Part shown: one piece after another, positions 45,501-54,600 of the stretch | How positions within the stretch are numbered: position 1 is the stretch's first letter | Layout of the letters: each line of letters begins with the position of its first letter | Assembly: GCF_963678635.1 (NCBI RefSeq) | Contig: NC_087062.1 | Coordinates: 39,913,676 to 39,977,675, forward strand | DNA length: 64,000 bases | Direction of reading: 5' to 3' | From: Symsagittifera roscoffensis | Taxonomy: Eukaryota > Xenacoelomorpha > Acoela > Convolutidae | Notes under the pieces: generated by a model | Told to the model about the DNA's origin: nothing | What the model saw: the letters and a program-made list of their open reading frames with translations, nothing else | Database searches by the model: none | Translations under genes and position numbers: made by a program

Positions 45501-48500
45501 CTGCTCGAGCCTTAAGGATATTAGTACTTTTAATCATATTACTAGTCCCAATCTTATCCCTTTTTATATCATTAACTATTTTATCTACAGTTTTTTGTTT
45601 CAGAGTAGAGCTGTCCTCACATTTTTCTTCTCTAGTCTTCGATCGTGAATTCCTCAGCTCTACCAGCTTGCTCAGCAGCTCTTTTCTCGCCTTCTCATCC
45701 AGGCCCGTTCCTATCAGAAGCGGTTCTCCAAATCTTACGACTGTGTCCCACAGTTCCTCCTTGAACTTGTCCAGCGTCGTCTCGCTGCCCACTTCTTGAT
45801 TGAATTCTTCCAAGAACTCCTGCCAAGCATCGTTCTTCAGAGACCCCAGGAATATGTCCCTGTTCCCTTCAAAAGTGTTCCTTTCCCTTTCCTCCGAGCT
45901 CAAGAGTATCATCCCCATATTGAAGGTCTCATTTGCCAATGGCAACTCCAGATTCTTCCGGGGGGACGGATTCAGAGGTGGGGTGACAGTATCTGCCCAA
46001 TTCTCCTCGCTCAAGTCTTTCAACAGCTCTTGAGTGGTGAGCTCCTCCCCTGATGGCCCTGGCTCAGGCGTATTCCCCACCTCCATGTCTTCACCGGCTT
46101 CACTGAGAGTTTCATCCATACTCTCTTCTTCTGACTCATGTCTCCTTCTCTCGAGAATTTTCTTAAATCGGTCCTCGACGGGTCCACTCCTCTTGTCTCC
46201 AGGCGTGTCCACTGACAGTGGTGATGGTGTCGTAGGGTCCAATTTCTTGTACTCCGTCAGGGCTACGTGCAGTTGACCTGCTGCATCTAGTTCTTTTCCC
46301 TCCTGTCTCACTTCCACCTGTTCTAAGCCATAGGGTGCCCTGCATTTTCTCGTTGCAAATTTCATGTCGTCTACCAATGCGACGTGCCCCTCCATCACGA
46401 TCATCCTGCCATCATCCCATATGGGTAGCATGTTCTCAAGTCCCTCCTGCTCAAGAGCTCTCAAGACCTTTCGCACCTCATATCCGGGGGGCTGCGAACC
46501 TCTCATCTTTTTCGCTCGCGTCGTCCACGAATTTACCTTCGCCTCGCTAGTATGGAAGTAGACCGCCGCCGTGTAGCCGATGAACAGGGGGTCCCAGCCA
46601 TCAGTGAAATCCTTCTGCATTTCCTCCGTCGTCATCCTCGCCATTATGGAGGGAACTACCAAGGGACTGTTCATTCCTAAGGTCATCCTCCTGACTATTG
46701 GGAACTCAGGCATGGTGGCTGGGAGGATTTCTTTCTCCATTATGGTTTCCAGCTCCCTCTTCACCAGTGCATAGCACTCCTTCCAGGCAGGAATTCTCAA
46801 GATTTCTCGTCCGTCTGCCGTCAATGAGTTCAAGTTCCAGAATTTGGGATACATTTCGATGGGACCCTCTCGCTTGCCTCCCATTCTACATTGCATTTGC
46901 CCCCTGAAGTTGTACACTATTAGCTCGGCATCTTTCACCTTTCCAAAGAGTACCGTGTTGCTCATTCGCTCTCTGAGCACCTCCTGCTGACACCAATTTA
47001 ACGCCGTCCCATCCAGTATACTGATAAGACTCAAGTGCGTTACAGAGTGACGATACGTTGTCACCAGGGGGTCTGGGAACGCGTACGTCACTGCTGGACC
47101 ATAAATGCAGGTCACCACCTCCTCTAGGCCCCGGATTATCCCCATTGGGTCCGACCTCATTGCCAGGCAAAGGTCCGTCAGCAGAGGCATCCCTCTATTC
47201 GTCTTCTTCCATTCTTCTCTCGAGGTTGGATTCTCATCTTCACCCGTCATGTGCCGATTCTGCATCATGAGGTATTTCACTAACAACGTCTTCAATCCTG
47301 CGGCACACTTGTAGGAGCTGGTTTCAATGACAGAGGCTCTCCCCATAGACAGAGGCTCTCCATATTCCATTAATCGATGAAACGACACCAATTCCCCATG
47401 GGTTAAGAGTAATAGTGCCAGGTACCCATCGACTCGAAGTGTCTCCACTCCTCGACTAAACATGTATGCTGGGCCCATGTTGAACAAGTATCTGGGGTAA
47501 ACCAAATACAAAGCCAAGAGCAGACTGATGGGCATGCCCAGTATCTCCTGCACAAAGGCTCCAAAGATAGTCGCCGTGGTGCCGAACATTCCTGCCATGA
47601 ATTCCTTCTCCCAGCAAGGACTCAAGAACTTGAGAACCTCATAATCCCTCCTAGTCCTCAATTCACCCTTGGCGTGCTCTCTCCAGAACCCTCCAATCGT
47701 CACTTCATTGGCGGCCGAGACAAATCTAGCCACCGTCATGTCTCTTGTTTCGGCCAGCTCCAATTGTTTCTCCAGAAAACTCCAGACTTGTTTCACGAGG
47801 GGTGGTGCTTCCTCCCTCGTCTTGTTCGTGGCGTTCTCCAGCCTTGGTGTCAAAAATGGCCACCAGCCATTCTCTTGAGTCAATCGATATTTCATCGATT
47901 CTAATTGCTTCTCCGTCTCGGCCACATTTCTTCTCTCGTTACTGGGACCTCTAGACTTGCTGGTGGAGTTTGTGATCTTCACGTCCATACTCCGAAACCA
48001 CAGCCTGGCCGTCAATTGGCTTATCGCCGGGTGATCGTCTCTGATGACTGGGCTGAGTTTGAGTTGCCTGGCAAAGTTCGATATCTCTAGCAAGAGCACC
48101 TCATCTAATACGATCAGGATGTCGGCTAGTCCATAAAAGCCCCTCAGTGCATGAGATATGTCCGCCCATGCCGCCGCCAATTCTGACTTGCGAAGCCTCA
48201 GGTTCGATGGCTCCAACTCCCGATTGGGGGCTGCCATTAGAATCCGCCATTCATTCCCTTCTGCGATCAGGATCAAGACCGCGTACACGAATTGTAGGGC
48301 GGGTGGCATATTCGCGTATCCAGGGGATGTGGTAAACACCACCTTCGTCTTGGACCCAAATCTCGAGACAACATTCTCTTGCACTTCATTCATCGCCGCA
48401 AACAACACCTGAATGGCTTCCCATATCTTCCTCGATGGCGGATTTTCATCGCCCTTCAGTTGCTCAAGAAGTCCCACCGCGTGCAGTTGATCATTCATTC

Positions 48501-51171
48501 CTGCAAACAATAGCAGCTCAGGTTCACAGGGCATCTCTGACTTTATTGCCACCACCAGAGTTAACATCTGGTTTAATTCAGCTCCTGGCAAAGAGTATAT
48601 CAGAGTCTCCGGCCAGAACAACTTGGGAGACGTTCCTTCGAAGTCCGACCCCGCCACAATGACTACTCTCGCAGCAGCCGGATCTGCTCTATCATAAACT
48701 GCCAGGGTTTTGGCCAGCTGGGTGCTGCCACAGGGCTTCCCGTACCTGGGATCTTCCGCCAATTTCGAGCCTTCGTAAGCGGCATCCGGCAATTCCATCG
48801 ACCCTGGATTGAGTAGTTTGTCTACCACTTTCAACTGTGCCGGGGTCGCCAACCTGATCCTGGCGATGCTCGTTCGGTGCTTGGGAGGTTCTGTTATAAG
48901 TCCAGGACTCCCCAGCAGCTTGAGTGGTCGGTAGTTAATGGGTCCCATGATCGCTTTTGTGGGAATTCCAGTCAGGTCTGTGGTCTCCATCAATTTCGTT
49001 CTCGAGAAGTGCGCCTCATGAGCTTTCAACCAGTCCACGCAATGATGTCTATTCAAATCCTCGTGCGACACTCGTTCAATCCCCAGGGTTTCCGCCAATT
49101 CTCGCCTGCATTCCAAACTCTCTAGGTCCAGTTCTTTCACCTTCTCAGGATATCTCAAGCGAGCGGTCTCTATAGACCTCTTTTCCCGCTTGTTCTCTGC
49201 CACTACCACTGAGGATATCGCCGAGCCTGGAGGTGTTGATGACGTCACCTCCTCAGACTCCATTGGCGTGGCACTCTGCAATCGAGTCTGGTTGCTCCTC
49301 GAACCGTCTCTAGTGTCAACTCTCGTTCCCAAGCGACCAGACAAGGCCCTTGAGGCAAGGAATGGTGGGTTCGGAGGTGGTCCTAATGTGAATTGGGCTG
49401 TCTCTAGCAGATCCGACTCTAGCGTGTTTATGTGTTCCTGAAAGACGTCGTTCAGCCACTCCGCTCCCCTTGGCCTATCGAAATGGATTCCATCATTGGA
49501 GGTGTCTTCAGGGAATCCCTTTTTCTCCATGCGCTCCGCTACGTCCAACAATCTGACACGAAGCACACTCTTCCGGTGTATGTCTCGGATCACCTTGTTT
49601 AGGTTCCGCACCTTCTCGTTCATCTCCAAGGCGTGCTGATCAAACATCATGATGTAGGGGACCGTGCATACCGTCAGCAGGACGGGGTCCATCTGGATCC
49701 TCAGCTCCTCAAGAAGGCAGCTCATCTTGTCGTACAGCCTCGTTATTTTCCTCGCTTCTCCCCTTGACACATCGTTGGTCCCGATCATCAGGGTCACCGT
49801 ATACACTTTAGTCATCCCTAGCATGTCCAGGGTTGCCAACATCTGTGGCGTGGCAGCTCCAGCGAAACTCAAGATTCCTGTCTGCCAATGCGACTGGATC
49901 CGGGTCAACACCCGCACCAGGCTGTCCCCTATGATTAGGTGAACTGCACCCTCTGGCACACGAGGTGGCGCGAGATACTCCACCCAGGCCGCATCATGGA
50001 AGCAGTCCCTCCTGGCTCCCTGTTCCGCACTCCAATCCAGTCGATTGTGCCTGTGGTACCTCCCCTCTGTATTTTTCTTATAACTCGAGATCACGACGCT
50101 CCTGACCGGCTGTTCCCTCCAAGTTGGGGGAAGCTCCGGTCTTGCCGATCTTTCACGGTTTTTCTGCTGTAATTTCTCGCCTAGCTCTTTCAGGCGCGAT
50201 GAGCCGCCACTCACCTGACTGTCGCTCGAGGTCGAGGTTGGGGTATATCCCGGCAGCACCACATCCATTAGTGGACGTACAGGTTGTGTCTCTAGGCTAC
50301 GCAAGGAAGGCGTTGCGTCATTCGGTATCCAGACTTCCAACCCTTCACTCATGTGTTCTCTGGCCTCGCGGTCAAGGTTGAACCGTCCTCTTGCCCTGGG
50401 AGCTTCATCCACCTCCATGCGCGACTCTGGCCTCGAGCTGGTCACTACTCGCTCCTTTGGCCTGGCTCCCTTCTGTGCGTCAAGCTCACGTTGTCGCTGT
50501 TCTATTCTCTCCAACTCCGACTTCAGTTGATCACGATTCGCGGCGCTCTCCCGCACCCTTAGTTCCTGCTGATGTTCAACTTTTAGCATCTCAAGTAACC
50601 TCAGAGTCTGATCTCGCTCGTTGACTGCCTGGTCTCTCTCCAGCTGAATCTTCTCCCGATCCAGCTTCGCCTGATCCCGATCGAGGTTCGCCTTGTTCCT
50701 TTCCTTCTGCGCCTTCTCGAGCTCTTTCTTTAGAACACCCAGATCCGGATATGCCTCGGTCGTCTGTTGTGCTCGCGTCATCGATAGCACCTTACTCGAG
50801 CTCTGGCCTGTAGATCTTGCTGTTGGCCTAGTTGGTAGTGGGAATTCCCCTGCGCCATATTCGGTATTGTTACTCAGGCCAGGATTCCTTGCCAAGTCAA
50901 AGCCCCTTACTCCTCCATCCACATTCCAAGACAACCATCTGGTCTGTTCTTGGTTTGATATACCCTCGGTGGTGTAGCCGATCATCAAGACAGCCTCGGT
51001 CGCAGACTCCCTGCATTCACCCTGGTCTTCCAACTGGAGGATGGCATTCAGCATTACCGCCATTCTCTCGTCTATCTGGGTATAGTCCAGGTCCCTCAGG
51101 CGTCTGTACAGCTCATCCAGAGTAGGCTTCTTCAGGGCCGCGGGCATGGATTTCCAGAATCTGTCTGCCAT
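42508..51171 (-). CDS. ORF B: 2887-residue second protein of the younger element, SGNH-hydrolase domain, rest unknown
   Basis: Fully open. The start (51171) has a good context, A at -3 and G at +4. Layout: conserved N-terminal block (about 45-130, ending GEFPLPTRP); Arg/Glu-rich coiled coil (about 140-245); SGNH/GDSL hydrolase domain (about 405-590) with IIGDSL (Ser417), IGTND (Asn466) and DGIHF (Asp560, His563), the Ser-Gly-Asn-His set of that esterase family; a second block with VAGSDF (about 839) and FAGMND (Asn893-Asp894); then about 1950 residues I cannot assign, including one moderately hydrophobic stretch near 1217 and Cys/His clusters near 2430-2450 and 2688. No signal peptide and no clear envelope layout. 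It lies 508 bp after Gag-Pol in another frame, so it probably needs its own mRNA. Esterase activity is inferred from motifs; the role in the element is unknown. Confidence 0.85.
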   Translation of the reverse strand: MADRFWKSMPAALKKPTLDELYRRLRDLDYTQIDERMAVMLNAILQLEDQGECRESATEAVLMIGYTTEGISNQEQTRWLSWNVDGGVRGFDLARNPGLSNNTEYGAGEFPLPTRPTARSTGQSSSKVLSMTRAQQTTEAYPDLGVLKKELEKAQKERNKANLDRDQAKLDREKIQLERDQAVNERDQTLRLLEMLKVEHQQELRVRESAANRDQLKSELERIEQRQRELDAQKGARPKERVVTSSRPESRMEVDEAPRARGRFNLDREAREHMSEGLEVWIPNDATPSLRSLETQPVRPLMDVVLPGYTPTSTSSDSQVSGGSSRLKELGEKLQQKNRERSARPELPPTWREQPVRSVVISSYKKNTEGRYHRHNRLDWSAEQGARRDCFHDAAWVEYLAPPRVPEGAVHLIIGDSLVRVLTRIQSHWQTGILSFAGAATPQMLATLDMLGMTKVYTVTLMIGTNDVSRGEARKITRLYDKMSCLLEELRIQMDPVLLTVCTVPYIMMFDQHALEMNEKVRNLNKVIRDIHRKSVLRVRLLDVAERMEKKGFPEDTSNDGIHFDRPRGAEWLNDVFQEHINTLESDLLETAQFTLGPPPNPPFLASRALSGRLGTRVDTRDGSRSNQTRLQSATPMESEEVTSSTPPGSAISSVVVAENKREKRSIETARLRYPEKVKELDLESLECRRELAETLGIERVSHEDLNRHHCVDWLKAHEAHFSRTKLMETTDLTGIPTKAIMGPINYRPLKLLGSPGLITEPPKHRTSIARIRLATPAQLKVVDKLLNPGSMELPDAAYEGSKLAEDPRYGKPCGSTQLAKTLAVYDRADPAAARVVIVAGSDFEGTSPKLFWPETLIYSLPGAELNQMLTLVVAIKSEMPCEPELLLFAGMNDQLHAVGLLEQLKGDENPPSRKIWEAIQVLFAAMNEVQENVVSRFGSKTKVVFTTSPGYANMPPALQFVYAVLILIAEGNEWRILMAAPNRELEPSNLRLRKSELAAAWADISHALRGFYGLADILIVLDEVLLLEISNFARQLKLSPVIRDDHPAISQLTARLWFRSMDVKITNSTSKSRGPSNERRNVAETEKQLESMKYRLTQENGWWPFLTPRLENATNKTREEAPPLVKQVWSFLEKQLELAETRDMTVARFVSAANEVTIGGFWREHAKGELRTRRDYEVLKFLSPCWEKEFMAGMFGTTATIFGAFVQEILGMPISLLLALYLVYPRYLFNMGPAYMFSRGVETLRVDGYLALLLLTHGELVSFHRLMEYGEPLSMGRASVIETSSYKCAAGLKTLLVKYLMMQNRHMTGEDENPTSREEWKKTNRGMPLLTDLCLAMRSDPMGIIRGLEEVVTCIYGPAVTYAFPDPLVTTYRHSVTHLSLISILDGTALNWCQQEVLRERMSNTVLFGKVKDAELIVYNFRGQMQCRMGGKREGPIEMYPKFWNLNSLTADGREILRIPAWKECYALVKRELETIMEKEILPATMPEFPIVRRMTLGMNSPLVVPSIMARMTTEEMQKDFTDGWDPLFIGYTAAVYFHTSEAKVNSWTTRAKKMRGSQPPGYEVRKVLRALEQEGLENMLPIWDDGRMIVMEGHVALVDDMKFATRKCRAPYGLEQVEVRQEGKELDAAGQLHVALTEYKKLDPTTPSPLSVDTPGDKRSGPVEDRFKKILERRRHESEEESMDETLSEAGEDMEVGNTPEPGPSGEELTTQELLKDLSEENWADTVTPPLNPSPRKNLELPLANETFNMGMILLSSEERERNTFEGNRDIFLGSLKNDAWQEFLEEFNQEVGSETTLDKFKEELWDTVVRFGEPLLIGTGLDEKARKELLSKLVELRNSRSKTREEKCEDSSTLKQKTVDKIVNDIKRDKIGTSNMIKSTNILKARAGGRQELEGLEVDREVESVMIATTPSSRDVKTRKRKRELEGLGSPSVDAVSEGNLRETAPMVLAQCKTAAYKSSSELRRPLEVEREIEVSTSSTSEEGFKPQKINVKRGSTNGQTWEVDVGKEWISKAHQATGKRVTSDPLERNKTRNTSRTWWVALETLKEMEDCLKKLDSGVARKRRNWATQQKAEVNKIEMANHLKRSWQSLLKDHFEEAMRTPSSAPPLMANPFVRTAGQLMFTWSLVGIELETLTSYDRLKLGSKKLDVYQALMQHVARDNSGLSLARRKDATCFLRWIMSMMSDSTILACQQRASGSKTMEKRVSTIILNVYQSTGIEKEDGSRQSLENHRKLDEVRRFYNKKFEEEHDVHRNLASSEQYSRLSEKGEYQYVSGVMGIAYNPFLDSETGGAHRNHEVAELLKFWTERIMEIDAVEKEAPSLGLILEKTPEVVSIPRSNKRVEVNMGDGNGLLTTNLGVVWKLLRPSWCPHPHASLIEETTERVRLAPTEDEDLAKLSVLHKLISPQMQEPSEKTNNPGSAKKLEPGSCLDLTCGNGEHTCDGRSCVRILSFQKEDLVTWFEDITERGRSEVQIVAECYARTTVNIATALGFFSRMCSLQSLERLESEHHWVTALSVESWPGVLQVTQKHIRSWKVGLEAEMGFPKSLIGSMMANLCGSHYPLHMAMVEASSQRVLVDKAFSVPKCVRLARISHHSHKLLRKIRGTVPKELRDDLSEILGEELLKLERENTSDHERQNVIGKPVGSAPNLEDNDTMHEKMMELEPLLEASGERNLRSIEITHGECPCHCLAQTVWYPDHKNLCLVWDMEEIRSIGLPDHRQKVTILVVSTMLALRWIEDNITKYREAGTPTAESIYAIDYSRRLELFETACKVFAIPTEVRHVWSRLRYFPWFRATLTSWLYMTTKDHMRKHQKEYRQFQAEIGPEAFKRPLLTHRNAITTGWKRVGKMSWRQYQGEGIDTRGGPGEERELEPAQLLLFEPGI

Positions 51172-51679
51172 TCTTTGTGACTTCGGGATGTATATAGGTA
51201 TGTGTTAACCAGCTCAAGAATTACCTGACCGACTTAAGTATTACCCAACTCAAGAATTCTCTAGAAATGTTCCCTTGCAAGTACTTGCTGTAGGTGCGGA
51301 TTATCGCGAGTTCAATCAAGATTTCTCTTTCTGTTTCTCGCTTGAGTATAGTTGGATTTTCAACTTTGTTTTTCAAACTTGATCTGAAAACAGAAAGCAT
51401 ATTAAAACTTAACATGTCACGTTCCTAACCTAGAGACCCCCCTTCTACCAGTATGGTTAAAATCTTATCATTCTCATTTCACTTAAAACAATTCAATTGG
51501 AATTTCCCTAAAAGCATGCAGATTCATTTTATGTTTTAGCACCGTTAATTCCTTTCTTTTTTTTTAAATTTTAATTGTCATGCCAATCACATCTTAAGAT
51601 CCCTTTACCTGCGCCGCACCCCAGTACCTAACTCAAGACCCCTCCCTCACACCCGACTCGATACCCCCGTGTACCCGAC
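51172..51679 (-). other. Gap between Gag-Pol and ORF B, with splice-like sites
   Basis: No frame of note. On the minus strand CGCAG|GTAAAGGG (intron would start at 51608) and TTCTGTTTTCAG|ATC (acceptor AG at 51385-51384, 212 bp before the ORF B start). The acceptor is strong and of the type nematodes use. It could serve cis-splicing from the leader, as with env mRNAs of retroviruses, or trans-splicing. Not shown by sequence alone. Confidence 0.4.
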
Positions 51680-54600
51680 TCAGGCGATGCTCAAGTAGTA
51701 CTTCTTATGAAGATACACCATTATCTCAGTTTCTGCAAAGACCACATGTAGGATAGCGTACAATTCCCTTGGGCTCAGTTTGCCCCTGTTTGGGTCATAC
51801 ACCGGCATTGAGACCTCTGTTATCCCTCTTTCAATCATGAAGTCTCGTAATCTTGTTTGTGCCAATATCACGTGTTCGGGATCAATTGTGTTCCTGTCAT
51901 TGACCCTCGTTACTAGGAAGCACAGATATTTGCCCGGGACCTGTGCCACTGACGGTGGAAGCGCTGCCATCCCTCCCAGTCCTGGTCTCTGTCTGAACAG
52001 AAACTCTACATTCTGGTACTCTCTTTTGAAGTCAGCTTCCAATCTTGATTTGAAACTCATGTCCACCGTGATGCAGATCGCGCTGGTCCTGTTTGACAGG
52101 ATGAAGTCGCTATCCGTTATCATGATGTTCTCCGAGTATTCATTGGGTATTTCGAATTTCGTTTTGAAATTCCGACCTATAGTAGGCTCTGGCTCTTCTT
52201 CCTCCAGTTCCAATTCGCTCGTTTCTCTCACTTCCTTGAGCTTCTTTATCATCAAATTTTCGGTGTGGGTAAGTCCTACCCCCACTCCCCGGACAAAAAT
52301 ATTTATCGACGTCCCCGTCGATGTTGTCGGGTCTGAATTGTCCTGAGGAATGTCCAGTGGCCTGTCTGTTGCCGTCCATCCGAAAAGAGGGTCCTCTGTC
52401 TTCATGTAATTTGCTGCTGATACATCGACTTGCTGAATGCTTTGTCCTTCGCGGCTCTCGTCTTTGACATCACGCATCCACTCTAGAATCCTCAAGTTCG
52501 TGTTCTCCCTCCTCTCTATCTCACTCTGTTCGAGGTCCGTTTCTAATTCTGGCGTCGAGTAATCATCCTGCGGATAATGACCACCATCGTCAATGACCTG
52601 CCATTCCTCTCCGGCTTCCAGTTCGCCTGCCTTCAGTAATTCCTCGCCCAATTTGTCTGGCTGTATCTTATCGATCAAGAAGTCATCCCCGTACCTGTTG
52701 TACCTCATGCCGGTGCGTTTACGATTGACAGTCCTGGTTTCCGGTGGTGTTGGTCGATCCGGCTCCATCCACTTCGGCACCTCGTCTTGCTCCGGGTCGT
52801 TCCAGTCTTCTTCTACAAATGATCCTGCATCAGACTCCACTCCTATCTTTTCATTGTCGTCCAAACTCAAGTTCTCATTACCATCATTTTTCTCTCGAGT
52901 GCCTTTCTCATTCACTTCACACGCTGGCTCTACCACCAGGTACTCAAGACCCTCCATATCCTTCGGTATGCACCAATCCTCTGAGGACGGGACGTGAGGC
53001 TTCAGATTTTCATAATGTGCCGCTCGCCCAGTACTCAAGCGATAGAACCGTCCTTGTTGTCGAACCTCCGTTATCATGAATGGTCCCCTCCACTTCTTGA
53101 GTAGTTTCCTTGTTCCCTTGGGCGGTATTACATTTTGGAAGACCCACACGTATTGGCCCACTTCATATGGCTTTGCTCTTAATATTTTTTCGTCATATTT
53201 CCTGCGTTGCCTCATTTGCGCTTGCGCCGTGTTTCTCCTGCATAGCTCGTTCAACTCCTGTTGTCTTTTGATCGCTTCTTTCACGTATGCCTGAGGCGAC
53301 GTCCTTTTCCCTTCGTATTCCGGGTAAAAGAATGTCAGAGGCATTGCTCTCTCCCTGCCCGTCAACATCATGAAAGGACTGATGCCCGTCGTTGAGTGCT
53401 GCGTACTGTTGTAGGCTCCTACTACCTGTGGCAGATATTTGTCCCAGTCCGTCATGTATCTTGAGCAGTACACCCTTAACATGTTGACCAGTGTCCTGTT
53501 TTGTCTCTCTACCAACCCATTGGTCTGTGGATGATAGGTCGTCGAGTGCGCTTGAGCAATGTGCGATCTCTTCATTAATTCTTTTGTCAAGTCCCCCACG
53601 AAAGCTTTGCCGTTGTCCGACTGGAAAGTCATTGGACAACCATACCGCGATATCCAATGCGTTATCAGATGATCACATGTCTCTTCGGCCGAGGCTGTCT
53701 GGCACGGAACCGCTTCCGCCAACTTTGTGAAGTGATCTATTATAACCAGTATCTGATTATATCCCGACTCTGTCATGCAAATTTTTTGATGGTCTATCTG
53801 CACCACTTCATTGAACTCTGAGCACTCAACTGACTTGAGTGGAAACTTCATCTTCCTTGGGTCTTTTACCTGGAGACATGCCAGGCAGGCATTCACCCAT
53901 CTCTTGCAAGCTTTTCTCATTCCTGGCCAATCAAACCTGTGAAGTATCCTTTGTTGTACTTTGTCTATCCCCTGGTGGCCCATCTGGTCGTGTGATCTGA
54001 AAAGCACCTCCGTCTGGTACAATTGTGGTAGTATGATGAGGTTGTGTTTGTGTAATATCTTTTCCTCATCTCTCCTCTTGCACGCTACCACCCCATCAGC
54101 TCTGTGATAAAGTAAGTCTTTCTTTTCTTTGTAGAACTGGCTCAAGATCTTGTAGCTGTCTTCCTCAAGTTCCCCCTTCTCCTTGACCCCCGACTGGATC
54201 CATTTGGAGAGGTCACTTGTCATTTTGTCATTCTTCTGGGATCTTATTAGGTCTGACAGCCTATATCTCGCCTTGACATGCTCCTTTAGCGCCATGATTT
54301 GTCCATTCATCTCACCAGGGTTGTGGATGTCATCACTCAGTTTCACGCATATCATCCTTTTCACGATTTTCATATCATCTTCTGGCACCAGATTCGTTCT
54401 GATGTTTGAGTTGCATGATAGTTCCCTGAATGGTTTCCTTGCAACCGCAATTTTCTCAAGTTCCTCACCACCTCGCATCTCCTGTATGTCCATGTTGTAT
54501 GTTCCTGAAGATGGATCCGTCTGTAACTCCCTGTCGTGGTGCCTTGTCTTCTCTTCCGCCAATATCATGCACAGACTGTCTTGGTTTTCGCTGCTCCCAT

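Noticed and set aside
42508-51171. ORF B as a plain envelope gene
   Set aside because: No signal peptide, furin-like site or clear membrane anchor was seen, and it is several times too long; I leave the role open.
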